A DNA stretch of 52,346 nt from Pseudomonas sp. PICF141 (GTDB lineage: Bacteria > Pseudomonadota > Gammaproteobacteria > Pseudomonadales > Pseudomonadaceae), in the NCBI RefSeq assembly GCF_002286815.1, contig NZ_MUNM01000045.1, positions 1 to 52,346 of the forward strand. The letters are read 5' to 3'. The first letter of the stretch is position 1. Each line of letters opens with the position of its first letter. The notes below the pieces were generated by a model. The model saw only the letters and a list, made by a program, of their open reading frames with translations. It made no database searches and was not told the DNA's origin. Shown here in pieces: positions 33,152 to 42,072 of this stretch. Both the position numbers and the translations under genes were made by a program.

Positions 33152-34366
33152 TCAGAGGTATTTGAGAATCGCGATGTCGCGACGGCGCTGTTTGAGGTTG
33201 GCGAACCAGCGCGTCGGGAAGAACAGCACCACCCCGAGGACCACGCTCCATAGCCAGACCATGGGCAGGTTGTCGAAGCCGTAATAAGTCCCCTGATTGG
33301 TGCCCCAAACGGCGACGGCCACCAGGTACATCGCCTTGAGCACGTACAGGTGCAGCAAATAGAAAAACATTGGTGCACCGCCGTAGATCGCCAAGGTCGC
33401 GGTAGACCAGCGCTCCTGGGCTTTTTCGAACAACGCCAAAAGAATCAGCCCCAGACCAAGTGTCGGCATCAGGAACATCAGCGATGGCGGGTACTTCTTC
33501 GCGCTCAGGAAACTCATGAACGTGCGCAGCGACTCACCGGTTTGCACCCAAGGCTTCTCGCCATAAACATTCAAGTAGCGGATGAACACGAAGGCCACCA
33601 GAAGGCCGCCGCCGACTTTCAGCAACCGCGAGATCCGCGCCGCCGGTTCCATGTCCTTGCCGAACCATGGCCCTATGGCCCAGCCCAGCAGAATCACCCC
33701 GATCCATGGCAACACCGGATACGTCGTGCGAGCGCGGGTGAACTCGGTGATGTCGATAAACACCCGCTGATGCAGGATCGACCATGGCACGTAGAACGGC
33801 GACTCCGGCCCCACGGTCACGCCATCGAGCACGTTATGCCCGGCGACAATCGCCACCCCGAGCACGATCAACCAACCGCGTTTGAAGTGCAGCAACCCGG
33901 CGAGCACGATCATGCAGATGCCGATGCACCAGATCACTTGCAGCCACAGCGTCTTGGGCGGGAACTCGGCGTTCCAGGCAAAGCACACAAACGTGAGCTC
34001 CAGAAACACCAGGAACAGCCCGCGCTTGAGCAGGAACACCGACGTCTCGTTGGCCGTGTGTTTCTGGCTGTATAGCCAGGCCGACAAACCGGTGAGGAAG
34101 ATGAACACCGGGGCGCAAAGGGTGCTCAGCAATCGGGTGAAGAACAGGTCCGGGGTCACGCTCAAGGCGTCGATCGGGTCGGTCACCTGACGGTGCAACA
34201 AAAAGGTTTCCCGCACATGGTCGACCAGCATGCAGAGCATGACAAAGCCGCGCAGGGCATCGATGGCGAGCATCCGGGTATTGGTTTTTGCAGCGCTGCA
34301 GGCAAGCGCAGAAGAAACACTTCCCGCCTGCCCCGCCACGCTTGTGGATAGGGTCATATCAGTCAC
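33152..34366 (-). CDS. DUF1624/heparan-alpha-glucosaminide N-acetyltransferase-like membrane protein
   Basis: This 404-residue inner-membrane protein has about ten hydrophobic segments. The first carries the family signature MLAIDALRGFVMLCMLVDHVRETF, with a conserved Asp/Arg and His expected to act in acyl transfer across the membrane. Other marks are APVFIFLTGLSAWLY, PWIGVILLGWAIGPWFG and FYLLHLYVLK. Relatives (HGSNAT, YeiB-like) transfer acyl groups to sugars or lipids; the substrate here is unknown. The 30-residue polar N-terminus before the first helix is longer than usual, so an internal start near Met32 is possible. It is monocistronic. Confidence 0.85.
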   Translation of the reverse strand: MTDMTLSTSVAGQAGSVSSALACSAAKTNTRMLAIDALRGFVMLCMLVDHVRETFLLHRQVTDPIDALSVTPDLFFTRLLSTLCAPVFIFLTGLSAWLYSQKHTANETSVFLLKRGLFLVFLELTFVCFAWNAEFPPKTLWLQVIWCIGICMIVLAGLLHFKRGWLIVLGVAIVAGHNVLDGVTVGPESPFYVPWSILHQRVFIDITEFTRARTTYPVLPWIGVILLGWAIGPWFGKDMEPAARISRLLKVGGGLLVAFVFIRYLNVYGEKPWVQTGESLRTFMSFLSAKKYPPSLMFLMPTLGLGLILLALFEKAQERWSTATLAIYGGAPMFFYLLHLYVLKAMYLVAVAVWGTNQGTYYGFDNLPMVWLWSVVLGVVLFFPTRWFANLKQRRRDIAILKYL

Positions 34367-34430
34367 TCATGTCATGGTCAGTGGGCTCAGGCTTGTTGCT
34401 TGAGCCTGGCAACTCTGTTGCGGTTATTGC

Positions 34431-34805
34431 TCATTGAATCCCTGGAATGCTGGTATCGCAGGAGAGCGGCTGCCCTCCTTGCCGGATCAGTTGTTCCTGC
34501 ATCCGCTGACAACGCTCCCGTTCTTGCTGCATCGAGCGATCGATGCTGATGTTGCCGGTCTTCTCCGGTTGTTTGCCGTCGCCCAGGCGCACTGTCACCC
34601 AGGGCTGTTCCGGCTGGATTTGAAAGCGGGTTTTTTCTTCGATGGGTTTGGCAGGTTTGGCGGTTTCGATCGTGGCCGGTTTCGGCAGTTGATCGGAGGT
34701 GACCCCGTAACGGGTCAGAATCGAGCTTTGAGGCAGTTCTGCGGCGGCGGTTGCCGATATAAAGGCCAGCGCCAGGCCGAAGGTGTACCTCTTGCTGTAA
34801 CTCAC
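34431..34805 (-). CDS. Small secreted protein of unknown function
   Basis: This protein of about 124 residues has a signal peptide (SYSKRYTFGLALAFISATAAA) and then a polar, Gln/Pro/Lys-rich mature region with the phrase KPATIETAKPAKPIEEKTRF. A charged helix DRSMQQERERCQRMQEQLIR and two Cys residues lie near the end. I do not recognise a family. The GTG at 34805 is preferred because AGGAG lies 11 nt upstream and it gives a normal signal peptide; the ATG at 34841 would add MMPPFEYRRLCN before the signal. The low-complexity middle suggests an extended linker. Confidence 0.6.
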   Translation of the reverse strand: MSYSKRYTFGLALAFISATAAAELPQSSILTRYGVTSDQLPKPATIETAKPAKPIEEKTRFQIQPEQPWVTVRLGDGKQPEKTGNISIDRSMQQERERCQRMQEQLIRQGGQPLSCDTSIPGIQ

Positions 34806-34967
34806 GTTGCACAATCTCCTGTACTCGAATGGCGGCATCATTGCCTGCGTTATAGTATAACGTGCGTATGGGCTGATTGTTTAGTGCCAGATTTCTGTTG
34901 GTGCAGGTATTGGAGTAAAAGAGTGGCCAGTGAGTCAGGGGGCAGGCAGGTTTACCGCGTTATCGTT

Positions 34968-35058
34968 CATCGCGAGCAGGCTCGCTCCCACAGGGATTTG
35001 ATGCGGACACAGATTTTGTGAACATCACCAACCACTGTGTGCGAGCCTGCTCGCGATG
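34968..35058. repeat. Inverted REP pair downstream of pueA
   Basis: CATCGCGAGCAGGCTCGC (34968-34985) pairs with GCGAGCCTGCTCGCGATG (35041-35058) across about 55 nt. It marks the 3' end of the secreted-hydrolase cluster. Confidence 0.75.
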
Positions 35059-35083
35059 GGCCCTTACCGGCGCCCCATCACCC

Positions 35084-36937
35084 TCAGGCGATCACAATCC
35101 CGCTACCGGACAAACTGTCCAGTCCAACTCCGACCAGGGTCACCGAATCACCGCCAAACGTCAGCAACGTATCCTGCCCCACCGCCGTGGCATGGGCCCG
35201 GTAGTCATCGTTCGGCGCAACGCCCTGAACCCCGAGGAACACCAGTTTGTCGTTGGCTTGATAACCCACCACCCGATCCTGGCCAAACACGCCGCTGAAC
35301 AGGAACGTGTCGACCCCGCCGCCCGACTCCATCAGGTCATTACCCGCCCCACCGACAAACACGTCGTTGCCGCTGCTGCCGAGCAAATGGTCGTTGCCAT
35401 CGAAGCCAAACATCCAGTCGCCGGTTGCGTGCGCGTTGAGGGTGTCGGCGCCGGTCGTGCCCTTCACGCTTGAAGCGTACTGAGTCAGGTTACTGCCAGT
35501 CGCAAGACCATTGGCGGTGACGCTGTGGGTCACGTCATCCTTGAACACCCCCCAGAGAAAACCCGGCTCCTTGGTGACGATGCTGCCAATGTCGCGGGTG
35601 ATGCTGATGCCGCCATTGGCATCGCGCACATACAGGTTGCCAGCACCGTCATTGGCGAAGACGAAGTTCTTCACCGACTCCTGCAAGTCCAGCACGTTGC
35701 TGCCCTTGCCGCCCAACAGGATGTTGTAACCACCGCCATCGCGGAAAGTGTCGTTGCCGTCGCGGCCTTCCAGGTAATCGCTGCCTTTGCCACCCTGGAT
35801 CAGGTCATTGCCGTCGCTGCCGATGATGAAGGTGCTGCCCTTGTGGGTTTCGGCGTTGCGGTTCAAGTCCTGGACCCAAGTGTTGCTGCGCGCCGGGTCC
35901 GAGAGGTTGGCGACGATGATGGTCGAGTCTTTGCTGGTCAGGTCATAGAACTGCGACTCCAGCACGCGGGTCATGCCATCGCCGTAACCGGTAGGCAAGT
36001 GTGAAATCCAGGTGGGGATGTTGAGGATCGAATATGGCAGCACGTTCCATGCCGTCGAGGCGTAATGGTCGTTGAAGCTGACGATGTTATCGGTCGTCGA
36101 ATCCTTGGCGGCATCGTGCACGCCTACCGAGGCCAGGTTGAACGACGAGCCATCGAGGGCGCGGAACACCGGGTCGTTTTCATAACCGATGTTCAGCACT
36201 TTGTCGCTGCTGCTTTGGGTCGGCGAGGCGTAGGCGATGTAGTTGGAATCCTGGTAGAACCCGGACCACTTATCGCTGCTCAAGTCCGCCAGGCTATTGA
36301 CCGCCAACCCGCCGAGGCTGTGGCCGCTGACCAGCACGTCCTTGCCCGACAGGCCGTTGGCCTGGGCAAATGCTGCAACGTCACCGAGTAGATTGCCGAA
36401 GGCTTCGCCCGCGTAGTTTTTCGCATAATCCTCAGGCCCCAACGCCGCCAGCAGATCGTTGATCACGTCGCCGATGGAGTCACCGATCTGGATTTCTCGC
36501 GGGCCGCTGGTCCCGCGAAATGCGATGCCGATTTCGGTGAGATGCCCCTGGGCATCGTACTTGCCCAGAATCTCCACTTGGGCGCTGGTGTAACCGGCCT
36601 TCTCGCCGAAGAAGGTTCCGCGAGCGTCGGTCTTGCCGTCATAGCCCAATTGCGCGGCGGTGATCGGCGTCCAGCCGGCTTCTTGCACGGCCTCGAGTGC
36701 GGCCTTTTCCGAATCGGGGTTCCAGGGAATGCCGGGAATGACGCCCTGGGAATCGGTGCCGCCGATCAGTGCGGTCACCAGGGTTGCCGGCAAGCCCAGG
36801 CCGAAGCCGTTCTGCTGGTAACCGGTGGCGAAACCGTTGTCGAGGTTGTGATAGGAATACAGCGTGATCGCCATGGCGTCGCTGAACAACGACTTGGAGT
36901 CTGCTGTGCCGAAGTTTTTGTAGTCATACACACCCAT
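35084..36937 (-). CDS. pueA: RTX family I.3 lipase / polyurethanase, PueA-type (617 residues)
   Basis: This secreted lipase or esterase hydrolyses triglycerides and polyester polyurethane in characterised relatives. The length of 617 matches PueA/TliA/PML-type lipases. The catalytic triad is in the family positions: Ser207 in GHSLGG (205-210), Asp255 in YENDPVF and His313 in TWISHLP. RTX nonapeptides follow: GSDGNDLIQGGKGSDYLEG (about 374-392), then GGKGSN, and a second set FGFDGNDHLLGSSGNDVFVG. The end GSGIVIA is a type I secretion signal. There is no Sec signal, as expected. The start at 36937 gives the family N-terminus MGVYDYKNFG. It is the last gene of the apr cluster, 97 nt after pueB. 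Confidence 0.93.
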   Translation of the reverse strand: MGVYDYKNFGTADSKSLFSDAMAITLYSYHNLDNGFATGYQQNGFGLGLPATLVTALIGGTDSQGVIPGIPWNPDSEKAALEAVQEAGWTPITAAQLGYDGKTDARGTFFGEKAGYTSAQVEILGKYDAQGHLTEIGIAFRGTSGPREIQIGDSIGDVINDLLAALGPEDYAKNYAGEAFGNLLGDVAAFAQANGLSGKDVLVSGHSLGGLAVNSLADLSSDKWSGFYQDSNYIAYASPTQSSSDKVLNIGYENDPVFRALDGSSFNLASVGVHDAAKDSTTDNIVSFNDHYASTAWNVLPYSILNIPTWISHLPTGYGDGMTRVLESQFYDLTSKDSTIIVANLSDPARSNTWVQDLNRNAETHKGSTFIIGSDGNDLIQGGKGSDYLEGRDGNDTFRDGGGYNILLGGKGSNVLDLQESVKNFVFANDGAGNLYVRDANGGISITRDIGSIVTKEPGFLWGVFKDDVTHSVTANGLATGSNLTQYASSVKGTTGADTLNAHATGDWMFGFDGNDHLLGSSGNDVFVGGAGNDLMESGGGVDTFLFSGVFGQDRVVGYQANDKLVFLGVQGVAPNDDYRAHATAVGQDTLLTFGGDSVTLVGVGLDSLSGSGIVIA

Positions 36938-37034
36938 TGGTATTGCCTCTCTCTTTGTTGGAATTGTCAGAGATAGCTCACAGCCAGGACGCCTCAATCA
37001 CGAGGCGCCCCGGAGCCTTTAGTGCATGCAGCTG

Positions 37035-38735
37035 TTACGCGAAGGTAATTCCCGAAGCCGAGAGATTATCCAGACCCACGCCCACCAGCGTTACGGCGTA
37101 ATCGCCAATCTTGAGCACAGTGTCGTTGCCGGCCTGTGAGGCGTGCTGCTTGTAGTCATAACCCTGCCCCGCGCCCTGGACGCCCATGAACACCAGTTTG
37201 TCGCTGCCCTGATAGCCATTGATCGCATCGAAGCCGAAGGCGCCGCTGAACAGGAAGGTGTTGTTGCCGCCCCCCAACGCCTGCATCACGTCATTGCCCG
37301 CGCCACCGACGAAGGTCACGTGGCTCTTGTCGCTGCGCAGCAGATCGTCGCCGGCGTTGCCGAATAGCCAATCGCCCTCCAGCGTCGCCACTAGCGTGTT
37401 GCCGTAGCCATCGCCGTTGAGCGAGTGGTTGTAGTGGGTCAGTTCCGTGCCATTGAGCAAGCCCTTAGCGGTGACGTTGTAGGTCACCTCCTTGCTGCCC
37501 CACCACGAACCCGACTCCTTGCTCACCAGCGCGCCGATATCGCGGGTCATGCTGATGCCGCCGTAGGCGTCGCGCACGTACAGCGTGCCGTCGCCATCGT
37601 TGGCAAAGCTGAAGTTCTGCAACGGCTTCTGCAGCTCGAAGGTGTTGCTGCCCTTGCCGCCCAGCAGCAGGTTGTAGCCACCGTCATCGCGGAACCGGTC
37701 GTTACCGTCGCGGCCTTCGATGAAGTCATTGCCCGCGCCGCCCTTGAGCCAGTCGTTGCTGTCGGTGCCGATGATGAACGTGCTGCCGGTGTGCGGCTTG
37801 CCGCTGCGGCCCAGGTCTTCGACCCAGGTGCTGCCTCGGGACGACTCCGACAAGTTGGACACGATCAGCGTCGAGTCTTTGTCGGTGAGGTCGTAGAAGC
37901 GCGAGTCAATCACCCGGTTCAAGCCGTCGGCATAGCCCAACGAACCGTGGGCCGACCAGTTCAGCGGATTGAGAATGCTGAATGGCACCAGGTTCTGCGC
38001 GGTGGAAGCGTACTGGTCGTTGAAGTTGACGATGTTATTGGTCGCCGACTCCTGATGACCGTCGTGCTTGCCCAGCGAGCCACTGCTGAAGGTGGTGCCG
38101 TCGAGCACTCGAAACACCGGGTCATTCTCATAGCCGATGTTCAGCACGTTGTTGCCGGTGGCGCTTTGGGTTGGCGAGGCGAAGGCGATGTAGTTGGCGT
38201 CCGTAAAGAAGCCGCCCCAGTTATTGCCACTTAGCTCCGCCAGGCTGTTGACCCCCAACCCGCCGAGGCTGTGTCCGCTGACCAGTACGTCCTTGGCAGT
38301 CAGGCCGTGAGCGATGGCGAACGCAGCGATGTCCTTGAGCAACGTGTCGAAGGCGTTTTTCGCGTAGTTCGTCGCGTAATCCACCGGGCCGACCGCGGCC
38401 AGCAGATTATTTTTCATGTCGCCGAAGGTGTCGCTGTAACCCAGGCCGCCAGTGCCACGGAAAGCGATACCGATGCCGATCAGCTTGCCTGCCCCATCGT
38501 ATTTACCGAGCACCTCGGCTTCGGCGCTGGTGAAGCCGTCCTTCTCGCCATAGAAAGTGCCTTGAGCGCCGACGTTGCCCTGATAGCCCAACGCTGCCGC
38601 GCCAATCGGCGCCCAAGCGGTTGCCGGCAGTGGCTGGCCGGTTGGCGTATAGGCGTAGAGCGTCAGCGCGATCGCGTCGCAGTACAGCGCTTTGCCGGCC
38701 TCACTGCCGGCATTTTTGTAATCAAACAGTCCCAT
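37035..38735 (-). CDS. pueB: RTX family I.3 lipase / polyurethanase, PueB-type (566 residues)
   Basis: This paralog of the neighbouring lipase has the same N-terminus (MGLFDYKNAG), catalytic Ser156 in GHSLGG, Asp in YENDPVF, and RTX repeats GGAGNDFIEGRDGNDRF, GGKGSN and FVGGAGNDVM. The C-terminus ends SASGITFA, a type I export signal. It lacks the roughly 50-residue lid-like insert found after residue 30 in the 617-residue protein, which is the known PueA/PueB difference (about 617 vs 565). Export should use AprDEF encoded upstream. Its start lies 23 nt beyond the autotransporter stop. Confidence 0.93.
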   Translation of the reverse strand: MGLFDYKNAGSEAGKALYCDAIALTLYAYTPTGQPLPATAWAPIGAAALGYQGNVGAQGTFYGEKDGFTSAEAEVLGKYDGAGKLIGIGIAFRGTGGLGYSDTFGDMKNNLLAAVGPVDYATNYAKNAFDTLLKDIAAFAIAHGLTAKDVLVSGHSLGGLGVNSLAELSGNNWGGFFTDANYIAFASPTQSATGNNVLNIGYENDPVFRVLDGTTFSSGSLGKHDGHQESATNNIVNFNDQYASTAQNLVPFSILNPLNWSAHGSLGYADGLNRVIDSRFYDLTDKDSTLIVSNLSESSRGSTWVEDLGRSGKPHTGSTFIIGTDSNDWLKGGAGNDFIEGRDGNDRFRDDGGYNLLLGGKGSNTFELQKPLQNFSFANDGDGTLYVRDAYGGISMTRDIGALVSKESGSWWGSKEVTYNVTAKGLLNGTELTHYNHSLNGDGYGNTLVATLEGDWLFGNAGDDLLRSDKSHVTFVGGAGNDVMQALGGGNNTFLFSGAFGFDAINGYQGSDKLVFMGVQGAGQGYDYKQHASQAGNDTVLKIGDYAVTLVGVGLDNLSASGITFA

Positions 38736-38758
38736 GTGCTTGCTTCCTTTGCGTCAAA

Positions 38759-41700
38759 TCAGAACTGCCAGTCCAGGGTCAGACCCACGCCGTGGTCTTT
38801 TTCCCGGGAGCCGAGCAGCCCGTTGTAATCCAGGCTCAAACGGGTATCGCTGCCCAGCGCCAATCCGGCACGGGCACCGACTACAGCGGCATCGCGGTCC
38901 ATGGACACGCTTTGCACGCTGAACGCGGTGTTGCCGTTAACGAAGGCCAAGTGGTCTTCGGAACGGGTGTTGCTCAGGTTGTGCTGCCAGCCGAGCGTGC
39001 CGGACAGTTCCAGCTGTTGCTGGTCGGACAACGCAATGGCTTTGCTCGCCCGCACGCCAAGGGTCGAAAGCACCACATCGCGGTTGTTTTCCCCGCCCTT
39101 GAGCGCGGCGGCATCACCTTTTTCGCTGAAACTTTCAGTGTTCAAGTGCACGTAAGCCAGATTGGCAAAGGGCTCCAGAGCGACCGGTTGCAGGTCCAGC
39201 CGATACGCCGCTTCGGTGAACAGTTGCGCGGAGGTCGCATCGCGTTTGGATTTCTGCTTGCCGCTGACGCCGTTAAATTGCAGGTCACGTTTGACGTCAA
39301 TGCGATGCCAGCTGTAAGCGCCGCCGACGCTCAGGCGCAACGCGTCGATTTCATGGCCCAGGTACGCACCCAAGTGGTAGCTGTCGACCGAGGCTGACGA
39401 GTGCGTGCCATCGCCCATGCTCAACGAGCTGTCGCTATAACCGGTGACGAAACCCAGTCGGGTATCTTCAGTGATCAAGCCATCGACACCGGCCAGCAGC
39501 CCGCCAATGGAGCTGTTGGAACTGGCGTTGTCATGCCCGCCATCGCTCTTGCCCCAGGCGCCGAGCACTTTGAGCCAGGCGTTGCTGCGGTCATCGGTGG
39601 GTGCCCCGGCGTCGAACAGATCATGCTCACGCAGACGCTCGCCGACGGCGTCACGCAGGTAGCGGCTGTCGTTGATCAGCAGCGTGCCGATGGCCGGATG
39701 AATCTCGCCGGAAAGTTGCTGGAACGCTTGTTGTGCCACGGCTGCCGTCGGCGACAGCAGCAGCGTTTCGTAGAGTGGATTGCCTGCGCCCAGTTGTTCG
39801 GCGGCAGCGGCCACGGCGCGTTGGTTCGGGGTTTGGCCCACGCTGGTGAACGACGTCGCGTTGCGCACCACCGCCAGTTGAATGCCGTTAGCCGAGTAGT
39901 CGAGGGTGCCGCCGAGGAACAGGTAGTCCGGCACCACCGCACCGAAGCGCCCTTCGATTCCGCCGGCCGCTTGCAGAATGTTGTACTGATTGCCGAGCAG
40001 GGATTTCGCTTCGCTGGTGGTCAGCAATGTCGGGCTGTTTTCCAGGGACAGGCTGACGGTTGCACCCTCGATGATCGCCTTGCCGCCGGCAATGATCTGG
40101 TCACTGCTGGTGGGCGACAGCTCTACGGCGTAGGTCGAGCCAGGCTCGAAAGTCACATCGCCCGCTACCTGCAAGGTGCCGATGGAATTGCCGGGCGCCA
40201 CGGTGCCGCCGCTTTTCGCGGTCAACGCCGCGATGCTGCCGGTACCGCCGAGGATCCCGCTGTCATTGACGGTGACGGCCGACAGCAGCGAACCATTGAT
40301 CGCCAATCGGCCCTGATTGACCAGGGTCGGGCCGGCGTAGGTATTGGCGCCGGTCAGCACCAGCGTGCCGATGCCTTGCTTGGTCAGGCCGCCATGGCCG
40401 GAAATGTCGTTGCGCCACACGTCGAGCCCGCACTGCACGTCATTGCACACACGCTCGGTGGGTTTGCCGGCGTCGATGATCGCGCCGATACCCGGCAAGT
40501 CCGCGACAAACTGGCTGGAGCCGTAGGCGCCTTCGATGCGGAATTCCTCGGGAATGTCCTGCTCGGTGACGAACATCGCCGGGCCATCGATGCCTTTGCG
40601 CAGGTTGATCATGCCCCAGCCGTACAGCGAGTCGACGCCGGGTGCGCCGAGGTCGGTGGCGGTGGTGCGCAGCACGCTGGCGACTTGCGCGCCGGTCATG
40701 TACGGGAAGCGTTCCATCAACACCGCCACCGCGCCTGCAGCGTGCGGCGCCGCCATGGAGGTGCCGTTGTAATTGGCGTAGCCGGTGGTCAGGTCATTGG
40801 TGTTGGTGCCGCTGATGATCGAGCTGTAGATGCGGCTGCCCGGTGCCGACACACAGAAACTCGCGGTGTAGCCGCAGCGTGACGAGAAGGTGCTGATGTT
40901 GTAAGGGTCGGGGCTGCCGGTGTCCGGATTCCTCTGCAATGCGGCGACAGTCATCCAGTTCGGCGCGATCTCAGGGACGAAATAACCGAGGCCGGCGATG
41001 GCGTCCGGGTTGTTTAGGTTGTAGTCGTTGCCGGCGGCGAAGATCGTCACGATGCCGCTGCGGGCCGCCGCGATGGCGCCGTCGTAGGCACCGCCGGGTT
41101 TGGTCCCGAGCAAGGTCTGGATCTCGTTGAACTGCAATTGCGCGTCCTGCACGGTGAAGTGCGGGTACGCCGGGTCCCGGCCACCGAGGTCGAAGCGGTC
41201 AGTGATGCCGATGCCCCAACTGTTGTTGATGATCCGCGCACCGCTGGCGATCAGCGCATCCCAACCGGCCTTGTACACCGCACCGTCGTTGCCGCGAATG
41301 ATCCCGTCTTCCGGGCCCGGGTCGCCGTTGTCGGCACTGATGATTTGCGCGCCAAAAGCGACACCGTGCATCGGCCCGCCATCGCGACTGCCCGCGGCGA
41401 TCCCGCCAACGTGAGTGCCGTGGGCACCCAGTTTGCCGTTGGAGCCTACCGAGGGCGAACCGTCATAGAGAAAGGCATCCCCGGCTTTGACCGGTATGTA
41501 GGGGTCGGTGTATTCGCGGATGCCACGGGTGACCAGCGTGATCACTTTATTGGCCCCGGAAAACTCCGGGTGCAAGGCGTAAACCGGTTGATCGAAAATC
41601 CCCAGCTTCACGCCTTTGCCGGTGTAGCCGGCGGCGTAGGCCTGCTGAGCGTTGATCGCCCCCAGGCCCCAGTCGGCATTGAACTCTGTGCTGCGCCAGC

Positions 41701-41806
41701 TATCGGGATCGCCTGTCCTGCCGTTTTCCACGTAGGGTGCCGCGTGTGCGGTACCCAAAGTGGCCAATGCGCAGAGCAAGGCTAGGTTGTTGTACTTGTT
41801 ATTCAT
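38759..41806 (-). CDS. Subtilisin-like (S8) serine protease autotransporter, copy 2
   Basis: This 1015-residue protein has a signal peptide (cleavage near AHA, residue 22). The S8 protease domain has Asp72 (GIFDQPV), His129 (LGAHGTHVGG), the Asn oxyanion region AAGND and Ser350 (NGTSMAAPHAAG). A passenger stalk contains an autotransporter-associated repeat (GTLVLTGANTYAGPTLVNQG), and a beta-barrel of about 260 residues ends LTLDWQF. It is secreted through its own barrel (type Va). Four Cys residues in the protease domain could form disulphides, unusual for the class. The start at 41806 has AAGGA upstream; the frame continues to 41962 without a signal. Equivalent to the second protease gene (prtB/pspA position) of other P. 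fluorescens apr clusters. Confidence 0.9.
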   Translation of the reverse strand: MNNKYNNLALLCALATLGTAHAAPYVENGRTGDPDSWRSTEFNADWGLGAINAQQAYAAGYTGKGVKLGIFDQPVYALHPEFSGANKVITLVTRGIREYTDPYIPVKAGDAFLYDGSPSVGSNGKLGAHGTHVGGIAAGSRDGGPMHGVAFGAQIISADNGDPGPEDGIIRGNDGAVYKAGWDALIASGARIINNSWGIGITDRFDLGGRDPAYPHFTVQDAQLQFNEIQTLLGTKPGGAYDGAIAAARSGIVTIFAAGNDYNLNNPDAIAGLGYFVPEIAPNWMTVAALQRNPDTGSPDPYNISTFSSRCGYTASFCVSAPGSRIYSSIISGTNTNDLTTGYANYNGTSMAAPHAAGAVAVLMERFPYMTGAQVASVLRTTATDLGAPGVDSLYGWGMINLRKGIDGPAMFVTEQDIPEEFRIEGAYGSSQFVADLPGIGAIIDAGKPTERVCNDVQCGLDVWRNDISGHGGLTKQGIGTLVLTGANTYAGPTLVNQGRLAINGSLLSAVTVNDSGILGGTGSIAALTAKSGGTVAPGNSIGTLQVAGDVTFEPGSTYAVELSPTSSDQIIAGGKAIIEGATVSLSLENSPTLLTTSEAKSLLGNQYNILQAAGGIEGRFGAVVPDYLFLGGTLDYSANGIQLAVVRNATSFTSVGQTPNQRAVAAAAEQLGAGNPLYETLLLSPTAAVAQQAFQQLSGEIHPAIGTLLINDSRYLRDAVGERLREHDLFDAGAPTDDRSNAWLKVLGAWGKSDGGHDNASSNSSIGGLLAGVDGLITEDTRLGFVTGYSDSSLSMGDGTHSSASVDSYHLGAYLGHEIDALRLSVGGAYSWHRIDVKRDLQFNGVSGKQKSKRDATSAQLFTEAAYRLDLQPVALEPFANLAYVHLNTESFSEKGDAAALKGGENNRDVVLSTLGVRASKAIALSDQQQLELSGTLGWQHNLSNTRSEDHLAFVNGNTAFSVQSVSMDRDAAVVGARAGLALGSDTRLSLDYNGLLGSREKDHGVGLTLDWQF

Positions 41807-41895
41807 CGAACTACCGTCCTTAGTTGTGTTGCAAAAATCCTTGTGGCCTTCAAAGGCGTGCCTTGTTCTGCTGATACACCACGCGCTAACGCGAT

Positions 41896-42046
41896 CTGTA
41901 GCAGCTGCCGAGCTGCGCGAGGCTGCGTTCGGCGGCGCAGCCGTCGCAAACCCTGCCTGCAAGGTCTTCCTGACACACCGCGACAGCCCACTTCACGACT
42001 GCTTCGCAGCCGAACGCAGCCTCGCGCAGCTCGGCAGCTGCTACAG
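41896..42046. repeat. Long inverted REP pair between the two autotransporters
   Basis: CTGTAGCAGCTGCCGAGCTG followed by CGCGAGGCTGCGTTCGGC (from 41896) pairs with its complement ending CTGCTACAG at 42046. The core matches the palindromes at 792-825 and 52303-52346. Confidence 0.8.
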
Positions 42047-42072
42047 ACGAACGCAGGGTTCGGCAGCCGCTA

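Noticed and set aside
36990..37007. Terminator between pueB and pueA
   Set aside because: A 6-bp stem (CGCCTC/GAGGCG) is present but there is no T-run on the minus strand, so read-through is expected.
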